Positions 8,796-17,566 of a stretch of 64,000 bases of DNA are shown here, piece by piece. The translations under genes were made by a program, and so were the position numbers. Positions within the stretch are counted from its first letter, which is position 1, and every line of letters starts with the position of its first letter. Under the pieces are notes generated by a model that saw only the letters and a program-made list of their open reading frames with translations, was not told where the DNA came from and did no database searches. Source of the DNA: Maribellus sp. CM-23 (GTDB lineage: Bacteria; Bacteroidota; Bacteroidia; Bacteroidales; Prolixibacteraceae); contig NZ_JADWYJ010000001.1 of the NCBI RefSeq assembly GCF_021354595.1, positions 721,446-785,445 on the forward strand, given 5' to 3'.

Positions 8796-9674
8796 CTATA
8801 TTTTGATCTTTTCAAAGCCTTTACCGTAAACGCCCATTACGCTTCCCATGGAGATAAATGCGTCGGGATCAATTTTTTTGATGTACCGGAAAATGGCACC
8901 GCTTTCTTTTTTTCGCACCACCGACATGATCACTTTCACCTCCTTGTTGGTGTACCAGCCCGAACCGTCGAGGAGCGTAACGCCCCTGACTGCTTCATGA
9001 CTGATGTATTCCGCGATCTTTTTGTACTCTTTTGAAACGATAAACATTTGCGCCGACCGGTTGGCACCGCTTAAAAACGAATCGAGCGAGTAGGAAACCA
9101 CCCACATCACCACATAGCCATACACCAGCTTTTCAACCGATTGAAAAACAAAATATACCGAAGCAATGATCACCACGTCGCATAACATAATTACACGTCC
9201 GGGGCTTACGTTACGGTACTTGTTCACGATCATCGCAATAATATCGGTTCCTCCGGTACTTCCTCCCCGCGAGAAAACAACGCCCAATCCGGCGCCGCTG
9301 ATCATCCCCCCGATAACCGACGAAAGAAACATGTCGTCTACCAAAGGTTCTTTTACCACGTTCTCGAAAATCACAAAAAACGTAGTAACAACGCCAATAC
9401 TAAAAATGGTTTTTACCCCAAAATTGGCTCCCAGAATTTTAATAGCTATCAATACCAACACCACATTGATGGCGAGGTAAGTAAGGCTCACCGGAAACCC
9501 GGTAGCATAGTAGACCACTGCCGACACACCGGTGATTCCACCACCTGTAATTTGCGCCGGGATAATAAAAACTTCCCATGCCATGGCAAACAAAAACAAG
9601 CCAAAGGTCATGATCGCATAATCTTCGATTACTTTCACCAGACTACGATTGGCTGCCAACATTTCTGTAAACAT
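8796..9674 (-). CDS. YitT family membrane protein (DUF161/DUF2179)
   Basis: 292 residues. Five to six membrane helices fill about 20-215, with the family-typical glycine-rich segments AQITGGGITG and SRGGSTGGTD, followed by a soluble DUF2179-type C-terminal domain (about 215-290) that starts with the usual S-x-x-Y-K-x-I-A region. The biochemical function of the family is unsettled. Monocistronic as far as can be seen; the gene to its right is transcribed divergently. Confidence 0.9.
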   Translation of the reverse strand: MFTEMLAANRSLVKVIEDYAIMTFGLFLFAMAWEVFIIPAQITGGGITGVSAVVYYATGFPVSLTYLAINVVLVLIAIKILGANFGVKTIFSIGVVTTFFVIFENVVKEPLVDDMFLSSVIGGMISGAGLGVVFSRGGSTGGTDIIAMIVNKYRNVSPGRVIMLCDVVIIASVYFVFQSVEKLVYGYVVMWVVSYSLDSFLSGANRSAQMFIVSKEYKKIAEYISHEAVRGVTLLDGSGWYTNKEVKVIMSVVRKKESGAIFRYIKKIDPDAFISMGSVMGVYGKGFEKIKI

Positions 9675-10238
9675 CGCTTAACTATTTTATGAGCTTTAAT
9701 TTCGCCGCAAAAGAACATATGTAAAACTGAATAAAAAGTGATGATTGTCAGGGATTATGGAATTAACCAATTGTTAAGATACGGAGAAAACGCCTCGCAA
9801 AACCATCACAAACAACCACTTACAAAGCAGCAAAAGTCACGACACAGACCTTATTCTTCTTTTCCTGCCAATTGTGTTCATTTCTCCAACACTTTTTCTT
9901 CTGCTTCGAAATATTACACGGCCGCTTCTCTGCTAAATATTTCAAAACAAGGGACGTACAATGCATTATTCGATTCAGGATATTCACATACATCGTTCCC
10001 GACAAAAACACTGACATAAAGGAAAATACAAAGCTCACGCTGTGATTGCAAAACTGATGCGCCGCGGATTTAGTTGCCGGAGAAAATCCAGTTTTCAGAG
10101 GTATCCGATAGTAAACGAAAAGGATCTGTTTTAGTCGCAGCTTATTTGAATGAGTTTTCTGGACGCCCGGGGAAGGTGCTTTTTTTGATTTTAGACCTTA
10201 AAGTCTTAAATTGTATTGAATCAAAAAAAGCGTGTAAC
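9675..10238. other. divergent intergenic region without genes
   Basis: About 560 bases between the divergent YitT and AraC genes. Short open frames on both strands have no protein-like composition. A possible promoter for the AraC gene is TTTG (10184-10187), 19 bases, then TAAATTGT (10207-10214); the -7 part matches TAnnTTTG only in part. Nothing else recognisable. Confidence 0.4.
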
Positions 10239-11099
10239 ATGCTCAATTTCTACAAAATAGTAAAAGAGAACCTGAACTTTAACCGCTTTGAGTTCAAAGA
10301 AACCGTCTGCCTCGAATACACCTGCCCGATTGAAGCAGAAGAGATCGGGATCTTTTCCCGAAACGATTACATTGTATATGTTTTGAGCGGAAAGAAAACC
10401 TATAAAACGCTGCATGGCGAATGGACACTGGAACCGGGGCAAACACTCTACCTGAAAAAAGGAGCAGAAATTATCCACCAGTATTTTGATGACCAGTATT
10501 GCATGCTGGGCTTTTTTATTTCGGATGAACTGATTCGCGAAACCATGAAAGAGCTTCAGGGAAACCAGGTTCTTAAAGCCGGAAACGACAGCAACAATTT
10601 TGCCGCGCGGCCTGTGCAGGCTTCCGATTACCTTGAAGGCTACTTTAACTCCATGCTCACTTATTTCAGGGGAATCAACCGCCCTCCCGATCCCATCCTG
10701 GTGCTAAAGCTAAAGGAGTTGCTGATCAACCTCGTGAATTGCGACCCCGTTTTAACGGCTTACTTTATCGGGCTGACAGAAACCGACAAACCATCGCTCC
10801 GGCAAATTATGGAAAAGAATTTCTGTTTCAACCTCAAGATCGAGGATTTTGCCGAGCTTTCGCACCGCAGCCTTTCTTCCTTCAAAAGAGAATTCAACAG
10901 TATTTTTAACGAGCCACCCGGGAAGTGGATACAAAAACGACGTGTTGAACATGCGGCCCATGTTATCGCCAATTCAAACCAGAGTGTCACACAAATTGCC
11001 TACGAAAGCGGCTTTGAAGATGTGTCTCACTTTAGCCGTGTTTTCAAAAGCATCATCGGCAAAAGCCCTTCGGATTACAAAAAATCACTGGCTTTCTGA
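10239..11099 (+). CDS. AraC family transcriptional regulator
   Basis: About 286 residues from ATG 10239 (MLNFYKIVKE). A longer frame starting at TTG 10074 exists but its extra 55 residues look non-conserved and overlap the likely promoter. The N-terminal half is a cupin-type sensor (YVLSGKKTYKT, LEPGQTLYLKKGAEI). The C-terminal approximately 95 residues carry two helix-turn-helix units ending in the AraC signature (QIAYESGFEDVSHFSRVFK, SPSDYKK). It precedes the small anchored protein, the cysteine-dioxygenase-like gene and the DsrE gene on the same strand and may control them; the inducer is unknown. Confidence 0.93.
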   Translation: MLNFYKIVKENLNFNRFEFKETVCLEYTCPIEAEEIGIFSRNDYIVYVLSGKKTYKTLHGEWTLEPGQTLYLKKGAEIIHQYFDDQYCMLGFFISDELIRETMKELQGNQVLKAGNDSNNFAARPVQASDYLEGYFNSMLTYFRGINRPPDPILVLKLKELLINLVNCDPVLTAYFIGLTETDKPSLRQIMEKNFCFNLKIEDFAELSHRSLSSFKREFNSIFNEPPGKWIQKRRVEHAAHVIANSNQSVTQIAYESGFEDVSHFSRVFKSIIGKSPSDYKKSLAF

Positions 11100-11203
11100 T
11101 ACTTTTTTTGCTCGTGAACCAATCAGACCATTTTTAGGACTTTTCAGCCAATTCGTTCGGGAGAATAGTTCTCAACTTTGTACCATCACAAAAACAGAGA
11201 ACC

Positions 11204-11668
11204 ATGAAAAACTTGATTTACACCAACATCAATGAATCTTCGAAACTGAAAAGATTCTTTCCCTTTACCTTTCTGAAAGGAATTTTAAAAACAAAAAATG
11301 ACCTCCAACTGGTCAGGGGTTACAGTGTCTTCACCAAAGCGCTGGCCATTTTAATCATTGCTTCGCTTATCAATTCGAAAGTAATTGCACTGACCTTACC
11401 CGAAACCGCAGGTGAGGTAAGAAACATTTGCCTCCTTTCTCCTGATTCGGACCAAAAGGCAAGTTTAAATACAAGCACTCCTTCCCAAAGCGATATAGAA
11501 TTACCTGTTAACTTACTGGAGCTTGAAACTGAAGCCAGGCTTGAAATAGAAGCGTGGATGCTTGCCTTGACAACGTTTATCCCGTCCATTGATAGTATTG
11601 AAACGGAAATGGAACCTGCATTAAAGCTGGAAGCCTGGATGCTCGATCATCATAATTGGAACCATTGA
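11204..11668 (+). CDS. small membrane-anchored or exported protein of unknown function
   Basis: 154 residues. The first approximately 30 (MKNLIYTNINESS, PFTFLKG) closely match the start of the cysteine-dioxygenase-like protein downstream. A hydrophobic helix follows (about 45-62). The rest is polar with two copies of an acidic motif, LEIEAWM and LKLEAWM, about 30 residues apart, close to the C-terminus. I do not recognise a family; tandem E-x-WM motifs occur in small Bacteroidota secreted peptides in my memory, but that is weak. A terminator follows at 11690-11734, so it is probably its own transcript. Confidence 0.65.
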   Translation: MKNLIYTNINESSKLKRFFPFTFLKGILKTKNDLQLVRGYSVFTKALAILIIASLINSKVIALTLPETAGEVRNICLLSPDSDQKASLNTSTPSQSDIELPVNLLELETEARLEIEAWMLALTTFIPSIDSIETEMEPALKLEAWMLDHHNWNH

Positions 11669-11689
11669 AAACAAGAACATTGAACAGGA

Positions 11690-11734
11690 GCCGCCGCCTG
11701 ACAGTCAACCGACAGTTATGCGGCGGTTTTGTTT
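11690..11734 (+). terminator. rho-independent terminator
   Basis: Perfect 7-bp stem CCGCCGC (11691-11697) / GCGGCGG (11720-11726) followed by TTTTGTTT. It separates the 154-residue protein gene from the cysteine-dioxygenase-like gene. Confidence 0.75.
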
Positions 11735-11911
11735 ATACGGCTGCAAAAAACAGATTCCAGCTTCTGTTTTAAAAGCATCAGAAACGACACTTCCAGGGCA
11801 TTTTTTCACACTTTTTTAGCCGCTGAACCAAATAGACAACACTTCGGACTTTTCAGCAAAGCCCAGCCTCTCAATACTTCGCAACTTTGTATCAACGAAA
11901 AACAAAAAACT

Positions 11912-12562
11912 ATGAAAAACTTGATTTACACCACAGCAAACGAGTCCTCCTCCGTAAAAGGGTTCTCTCCTTTCTTCTTTCTAAAAGGAAACCATAAAAC
12001 AAACGACGAGTTGGCAAACAATGTACAGACGTCTTTTAATGCGAGCGGATTACTGACACCCGAAGCATCGCTTAAAATGAGTGCCGGAATGGTTCCGAAT
12101 CTGTATTCGGTATGCCGCGACTTATTCAACACATTTCACACCAGTCGGGCACCTTATTCGGCACTTCAGTTTTTGCCGGTAATGCAACAGGTACGCGCCC
12201 TGGATCCGGAGCAACTAAAAAGATTTCTAAAGAACAGGGAAACCCGCCATGTACTGGTGGATAACACATGGATGAAAGTTGTTTTGATCCACTGGAAACC
12301 GGGAAAGGTAAGTTCCGTTCACGGTCACCCGGCCGGAGGTTGCGTTTTTAAGGTGCTGCATGGTAAGCTGGAAGAACTGCGGTATTCCACCGACGAGAAA
12401 CAACGGATACTGGCATCCAATGGTTACAAAGCAGGCAGCATCGCCTATATCGACGACCGGCTGGGATATCATGCAGTGGGAAATCCATTTGGCGCTTCGG
12501 CAGTTAGCCTGCACGTATACACTCCCGGCTCGGCCAACTTAGTTAGCAAGAATATTTTCTAA
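11912..12562 (+). CDS. cysteine dioxygenase-like cupin protein
   Basis: 216 residues from ATG 11912; an upstream in-frame extension is non-conserved leader DNA. The cupin core has H137-x-H139, C144 and H187, with Y203 beyond, matching the spacing of the metal-binding and Cys-Tyr residues of mammalian cysteine dioxygenase (H86/H88/C93/H140/Y157) within a few residues. Expected reaction: O2-dependent oxidation of a thiol, likely cysteine, to a sulfinate. The N-terminal 30 residues are shared with the preceding small protein and are not part of the cupin. A DsrE-like gene follows 39 bases later, which supports a sulfur role. Confidence 0.85.
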   Translation: MKNLIYTTANESSSVKGFSPFFFLKGNHKTNDELANNVQTSFNASGLLTPEASLKMSAGMVPNLYSVCRDLFNTFHTSRAPYSALQFLPVMQQVRALDPEQLKRFLKNRETRHVLVDNTWMKVVLIHWKPGKVSSVHGHPAGGCVFKVLHGKLEELRYSTDEKQRILASNGYKAGSIAYIDDRLGYHAVGNPFGASAVSLHVYTPGSANLVSKNIF

Positions 12563-12601
12563 ACAATCCATTTAATAATGAATCATTTAAAACTTTTTAT
12601 C

Positions 12602-12970
12602 ATGAAAGCAAAACAAAAATTAGTAGTAGTTATTTCGAGAGGTCACGACGACGAACGTTCATCCGTAGCATGGAGCATTGCAAACGGTGGTATTAACAAC
12701 GGACTGGATGTATCCATTTTCCTGGTAAGTTCAGCCATCGACTGGGTGCGCAAGGGAGCCGCCGAAAAAGCACGGCCCAATCCGGAAGATCCGACCATGA
12801 AAGAAATGATCCAGAACGTGTTTAGCAACGGTTGCAGTATCAGCGTTTGCCCACCCTGTGCCAAGGTAAGAGGCTATTCGGAAGAAGACCTGGTGGAAGG
12901 CGTAAAAATAGTCGGCTCGGTGGCCATTCACGAACGAGTAAAAGAGGGAGCAGCTTTATTGAGCTTCTAA
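12602..12970 (+). CDS. DsrE/DsrF-like family protein
   Basis: About 122 residues from ATG 12602 (MKAKQKLVVV); ATG 12578, eight codons upstream, is possible. A Rossmann-like alpha/beta start (VVVISRGHDDE, DVSIFLVSSA) is followed by Cys78, a CPPC motif (83-86) and a conserved-looking end. DsrE-type proteins carry sulfur as persulfide or sense redox state; the CPPC suggests thiol chemistry. It follows the cysteine-dioxygenase-like gene closely with no terminator between and is probably co-transcribed. Confidence 0.82.
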   Translation: MKAKQKLVVVISRGHDDERSSVAWSIANGGINNGLDVSIFLVSSAIDWVRKGAAEKARPNPEDPTMKEMIQNVFSNGCSISVCPPCAKVRGYSEEDLVEGVKIVGSVAIHERVKEGAALLSF

Positions 12971-12994
12971 CAAAGAGGTACTTTTTTATGATCG

Positions 12995-13033
12995 CTGCAA
13001 TCACCGGAGTTTCCCGGTGGTTGCAGTTTTTTA
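12995..13033 (+). terminator. rho-independent terminator after the DsrE-like gene
   Basis: Long stem CTGCAAtCACCGG / CCGGtGgTTGCAG around AGTTTC, followed by TTTTTTAT. Confidence 0.8.
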
Positions 13034-13037
13034 TAGC

Positions 13038-13076
13038 AAAAAGGGACGATCCATTTTATACGGACCGTCCCTTTTT
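13038..13076. terminator. bidirectional terminator between convergent genes
   Basis: AAAAGGGACGATCC / GGACCGTCCCTTTTT hairpin with A-run on the left and T-run on the right. It lies between the DsrE-like gene and the end of leuS and can serve both strands. Confidence 0.75.
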
Positions 13077-13097
13077 AGTATTTTTTTGATTGACTGA

Positions 13098-15749
13098 TTA
13101 TCCTACAGCAATATTGATGATCTTTTTCGGAACATAAATAAACTTCCGAACCGATTTACCTTCGATCCATTTTTCGGAGCGAGGATCGCTTAAAACCGCC
13201 TTCTCCACTTCTGCCTGTTGCATATCGAGCGGCAATTCCATTTTAAAACGCATTTTGCCGTTGAATGAAACCGGGTACTCGTGTGTATCTTCGGTAAGCA
13301 AACTCTCGTCCACCAAAGGCCAGGGCTCGTAAGCCAGGGTTTCGGCATTGCCGTAAATCGACCAAAGTTCCTCGCCCAGGTGCGGTGCATACGGAGCAAG
13401 AATTTTGGCAAAAGTTTCAGCGGTTGCTTTGGTTACCTTTCCTTTCTTGATGGCCAGGTTGTTAAACACCATCAAAGCAGAAATACCGGTATTGAATTTC
13501 ATGTTCTCAATATCGGAACCCACTTTCCGGATGGTTTGGTGCAACAGTTTTGCCACTTCGGGATCTTCCTCCCCTTCCACAATGTTTTCATTGTTGGAAA
13601 AGAAGCGGTAAACACGTGCCAGGAAATTGAAAACTCCCTTTACACCGTTTTCAGCCCAGGGTTTACGCTCGTCAAGCGGTCCCATAAACATTTCGTACAA
13701 ACGCAGCGAATCGGCCCCGTAACGTTCGATCACATCATCAGGATTCACCACGTTTTTCAACGACTTGGACATTTTGGCAACGATCTGTCTCAGCTCTTCA
13801 CCGGTTTGGGTGTGGAAATATTTCCCGTCTTTTTCTTCTACCAAATCAGAAGTTACCTTGGCACCGGTAAGCGTTTCGTAAGCAAAAGCCAGAATCATAC
13901 CCTGGTTGTATAATTTCTGGAACGGCTCGTCGGTCGAAACAATTCCCAAATCGAACAGCACTTTGTGCCAGAAACGTGAATATAACAAGTGCAATACGGC
14001 ATGTTCAGCTCCACCTACATACAGGTCAACCGGCATCCAGTATTGCTCTTTTTTCACATCAAAAATCGAATCTGCATTCATCGGATCGATGTAACGCAGG
14101 TAGTACCAGCACGATCCGGCCCATTGAGGCATGGTATTGGTTTCGCGGCGGCCTTTTCTTCCGTTCTTATCGGTTACAATCAGCCAGTCTTCGGCATTCG
14201 CCAGTGGCGATTCACCTGTTTCGCTGGGTTTGTATTCTTCCAGATCGGGCAACTCCAATGGCAGATTCTCATCTTCCACCAAAGTAACTTCACCGTCTTC
14301 CCAGTGAATAACGGGGAATGGTTCGCCCCAGTAGCGTTGGCGGCTAAACAACCAGTCGCGCAGTTTGAAGTTCACAGTCGCCTTTCCGATGCCTTTTTCT
14401 TCGAGCCAGTCAATAATTTTTGCCATACCGGCGGCTTTGTTCAAACCATTTATGTCGATACCGGTTTCGGCGCTGGCAGAGTTAATGTAAGTACCGTCTT
14501 CGGTCCAGCAAGCGTTTCCGGTCAAAACTTCATCTCTGTTTTCAACCTCTTTTGGATCCAGGATACATACAACCGGAATATCAAATTCTTTGGCAAATTC
14601 AAAGTCGCGGGTATCATGAGCAGGAACCGCCATAATCGCCCCCGTTCCGTAACCGGTTAAAACATAATCAGCCACCCATACCGGGATTTTTGTATTGTTC
14701 ACCGGGTTAATGGCATAGCGCCCCGTAAAAACACCTGTTTTTTCTTTTGCCAGGTCGGTACGGTCCAGGTCCGATTTCAATGCAGCTGCCTTTATATAGG
14801 CTTCCACTACCTCTTTTTTGTCGTCGGTTACCAGTTCGCCTACCAACGCATGCTCGGGAGCAACTACCATGTAGGTTGCGCCAAACAAAGTATCAGGACG
14901 GGTAGTGTAAACCCGTAGTTTTTTGCCCAGCCCATCGATTTCAAAATCCACTTCGGCCCCGGTTGATTTCCCAATCCAGTTGCGCTGCATGTCTTTTACT
15001 CCAGCCGGCCAGTCCAGGGTGTCCAAACCACTTAACAGCCGTTCGCCGTAGTGCGGAATGCGCAGCAACCATTGTTTCAGGTTTTTACGGATAACCGGAT
15101 TGCCACATTTCTCGTGAGAGCCATCGGTTAAAACTTCCTCGTTGGCACAAACGGTTTTACACGAATCGCACCACCAAACCTGTGCATTGTCGTAATAAGC
15201 CAGGCGCTTTTCACTTATGTATGCTCTTACGGCTTCTTCGCCGTTTGCTTTTACCTCTTCCGGAATCACCAACTCAGAGATAGGACGGCCTTTTTGCAGT
15301 TCTTCATCAAACCAGGTATTGTACAGTTGTTTGAAGATCCACTGTGTCCACTTAAAGTACTTAGGATCGGTGGTATTGATCTCCCGGTCCCAGTCGTAAC
15401 TCAATCCAATGGCCTTGATTTGTCTGCGGAAATTATCACAGTTATTCCCGGTTGTAACCGCAGGGTGCGTTCCGGTTTGAATGGCATATTGCTCGGCCGG
15501 AAGACCAAACGCGTCGTACCCCATCGGGTGTAACACATTAAAACCTTTCATCCGTTTGTAACGGCTCAGAATATCTGTTGCCGTATAACCTTCCGGATGC
15601 CCCACATGCAAACCTGCCGCTGAAGGATAAGGAAACATGTCGAGGATATAATATTTCTGTTTCGAAAAGTCGTCTACTGTCTTAAACGTTTTGTTTTTTT
15701 CCCAATACTGCTGCCATTTCGGCTCAATTTCCGCAAATTTATATTCCAT
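13098..15749 (-). CDS. leuS: leucyl-tRNA synthetase
   Basis: 883 residues, normal for the family. Class I signature HVGH at 48-51 within a region typical of LeuRS ([22 protein letters not shown]), an editing domain with [11 protein letters not shown] and [12 protein letters not shown], and KMSKS at about residue 650 followed by the anticodon-binding domain. It charges tRNA-Leu in the cytoplasm. Single gene with its own promoter region upstream (-7 match at 15788-15795) and a shared terminator downstream. Confidence 0.99.
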   Translation of the reverse strand: MEYKFAEIEPKWQQYWEKNKTFKTVDDFSKQKYYILDMFPYPSAAGLHVGHPEGYTATDILSRYKRMKGFNVLHPMGYDAFGLPAEQYAIQTGTHPAVTTGNNCDNFRRQIKAIGLSYDWDREINTTDPKYFKWTQWIFKQLYNTWFDEELQKGRPISELVIPEEVKANGEEAVRAYISEKRLAYYDNAQVWWCDSCKTVCANEEVLTDGSHEKCGNPVIRKNLKQWLLRIPHYGERLLSGLDTLDWPAGVKDMQRNWIGKSTGAEVDFEIDGLGKKLRVYTTRPDTLFGATYMVVAPEHALVGELVTDDKKEVVEAYIKAAALKSDLDRTDLAKEKTGVFTGRYAINPVNNTKIPVWVADYVLTGYGTGAIMAVPAHDTRDFEFAKEFDIPVVCILDPKEVENRDEVLTGNACWTEDGTYINSASAETGIDINGLNKAAGMAKIIDWLEEKGIGKATVNFKLRDWLFSRQRYWGEPFPVIHWEDGEVTLVEDENLPLELPDLEEYKPSETGESPLANAEDWLIVTDKNGRKGRRETNTMPQWAGSCWYYLRYIDPMNADSIFDVKKEQYWMPVDLYVGGAEHAVLHLLYSRFWHKVLFDLGIVSTDEPFQKLYNQGMILAFAYETLTGAKVTSDLVEEKDGKYFHTQTGEELRQIVAKMSKSLKNVVNPDDVIERYGADSLRLYEMFMGPLDERKPWAENGVKGVFNFLARVYRFFSNNENIVEGEEDPEVAKLLHQTIRKVGSDIENMKFNTGISALMVFNNLAIKKGKVTKATAETFAKILAPYAPHLGEELWSIYGNAETLAYEPWPLVDESLLTEDTHEYPVSFNGKMRFKMELPLDMQQAEVEKAVLSDPRSEKWIEGKSVRKFIYVPKKIINIAVG

Positions 15750-15787
15750 CTTATCGAATGATTATACACGATTCAAAGTTCAAGCGG

Positions 15788-15795
15788 CAAAGATA
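15788..15795 (-). promoter_or_regulatory. -7 promoter box for leuS
   Basis: On the minus strand TATCTTTG is an exact match to the Bacteroidota -7 box TAnnTTTG, 39 bases before the leuS ATG. The -33 partner is weak (TTTC with 17-base spacing). Confidence 0.5.
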
Positions 15796-16048
15796 CACAA
15801 TTTGTTGGATGTGAAAGGGAAGTTGATCAAACCAGAAAGCAGGATTCAGAATATTAATTTTCCGTTTAATCCAAACGAGTCTATTTATCATTTGTAAATA
15901 TAAACCCGAAAATTCTTATAATTTCGTAGGCAACATACCTTCACTTTGACAGTATATAAAACAGACTAAAGTTCTTTTTTACCGGGTTATCCGGAAATCG
16001 ATTTGCACTTTTAATCTTGAACAGAATAACATAATTATTTTTTACCGT

Positions 16049-17404
16049 ATGAATTTTAGAGATCCAGCTCAGTACACTGAAGATTTTATCTCGTATTTAA
16101 AAGCAAAAAACCCAAGAGAAAATGAATTTCACCAGGCTGTTTCCGTAGTTGTGGAAAGCCTTGCCGAATTTCTGGTAAAAAACCCGCGCTACCTGCAGGC
16201 CAAGATACTCGAAAGAATGGTGGAACCTGAAAGAGTTATCATGTTCCGTGTTCCATGGAGCGATGACCTCGGCAATGTGCATATAAACCGCGGATACCGG
16301 GTTGAAATGAACAGCGCCATTGGCCCGTACAAAGGTGGTTTAAGGTTTCACCCATCCGTTAACCTGAGTATTTTCAAATTCCTGGCTTTTGAGCAAGTTT
16401 TGAAAAACAGCCTTACCTCTCTGCCAATGGGAGGCGGAAAAGGTGGTTCTGACTTTGATCCCAAAGGCAAATCGGACAACGAAGTGATGCGTTTTTGCCA
16501 AAGCTTTGCTACCGAATTATCGCGTCACATTGGTCCGAATACCGACATCCCGGCCGGAGACATCGGTGTTGGTGGCCGCGAAGTTGGCTTCATGTTCGGA
16601 CAATACAAACGCTTACGCAACGAGTTTACCGGCGTATTTACCGGGAAAGGTATCGAGTGGGGCGGCTCTCTTATCAGACCTGAGGCAACCGGTTACGGAA
16701 CCGTATACTTTGCCGAAGAGATGTTAAAAATGCGTGGCGACAGCATTAAAGGAAAAACAGTGGCCATATCAGGCTCAGGAAACGTAGCCCAGTATGCCGT
16801 TGAAAAAGTGCTCGACATGGGTGGAAAACCGGTTACCTTGTCCGATTCGAACGGAACCATTTACGATCCGGAAGGAATTGACCGCAAGAAACTGGAATAC
16901 GTGAAAATCCTGAAAAACGGATACCGCGGAAGAATCAAGGAATATGCAGAAGAGTACAACGTAGCTTATTTTGAGAATCAACGTCCGTGGAGTGTAAAAT
17001 GCGACGTAGCTCTTCCATGTGCTACTCAGAATGAAATTACCGGTGAAGATGCAGACACCTTGCTCGGAAACGGATGTTTTGTGGTAGCTGAAGGAGCGAA
17101 TATGCCTTCGACTTACGAAGCCAAACACAAATTCCTGGAAGCAGGCATTTTATATGCTCCGGGTAAAGCGGCAAATGCAGGAGGAGTGGCAGTTTCGGGC
17201 CTCGAAATGACTCAAAACAGCATGCGCATCAACTGGACACGCGAAGAAGTGGATCAGAAACTGAAAACCATCATGGTGAATATCCACGACACTTGCGTGA
17301 AATATGGTCAAAATCCTGATGGCTCAGTTAATTATGTTAAGGGAGCCAACATTGCAGGTTTTGTAAAAGTAGCCAATTCAATGATCGCCCAAGGACTAGT
17401 ATAA
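16049..17404 (+). CDS. gdhA: NADP-type glutamate dehydrogenase
   Basis: 451 residues, the length of hexameric NADP-GDH. Seen: substrate-site block PMGGGKGGSDFDPKGKS, the family stretch NTDIPAGDIGVGGREVGFM, and a Rossmann GSGNVAQYA motif in the second domain with a C-terminal GANIAGFVKVANSM. It makes glutamate from 2-oxoglutarate and ammonium; choice of NADP over NAD is by family resemblance. Single gene with a strong terminator after it. Confidence 0.97.
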   Translation: MNFRDPAQYTEDFISYLKAKNPRENEFHQAVSVVVESLAEFLVKNPRYLQAKILERMVEPERVIMFRVPWSDDLGNVHINRGYRVEMNSAIGPYKGGLRFHPSVNLSIFKFLAFEQVLKNSLTSLPMGGGKGGSDFDPKGKSDNEVMRFCQSFATELSRHIGPNTDIPAGDIGVGGREVGFMFGQYKRLRNEFTGVFTGKGIEWGGSLIRPEATGYGTVYFAEEMLKMRGDSIKGKTVAISGSGNVAQYAVEKVLDMGGKPVTLSDSNGTIYDPEGIDRKKLEYVKILKNGYRGRIKEYAEEYNVAYFENQRPWSVKCDVALPCATQNEITGEDADTLLGNGCFVVAEGANMPSTYEAKHKFLEAGILYAPGKAANAGGVAVSGLEMTQNSMRINWTREEVDQKLKTIMVNIHDTCVKYGQNPDGSVNYVKGANIAGFVKVANSMIAQGLV

Positions 17405-17425
17405 ACCATATTATACATAATATCA

Positions 17426-17460
17426 AAAATCCGGTTTCTTTAGGGGAACCGGATTTTTTT
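17426..17460 (+). terminator. rho-independent terminator after gdhA
   Basis: AAAATCCGGTTT / AACCGGATTTTTTT hairpin, 20 bases past the stop. Confidence 0.85.
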
Positions 17461-17496
17461 ATCCGAACATCTCCCCACCCTTTTACAGGTACGATT

Positions 17497-17527
17497 TTTG
17501 TTACAATCGCGCGTAATTATACTTTTG
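17497..17527 (+). promoter_or_regulatory. Bacteroidota consensus promoter for the TonB receptor
   Basis: TTTG (17497-17500), 19-base spacer, then TACTTTTG (17520-17527). Both elements match the -33 TTTG / -7 TAnnTTTG consensus exactly with correct spacing, 39 bases before the ATG. Confidence 0.8.
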
Positions 17528-17566
17528 CCAAAACTTGACGACTAAATATAAACGAATGAAACGACC

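Noticed and set aside
10074..10238. N-terminal extension of the AraC regulator from a TTG start
   Set aside because: The added residues resemble translated leader DNA and include the likely promoter; ATG at 10239 begins a normal AraC cupin domain.
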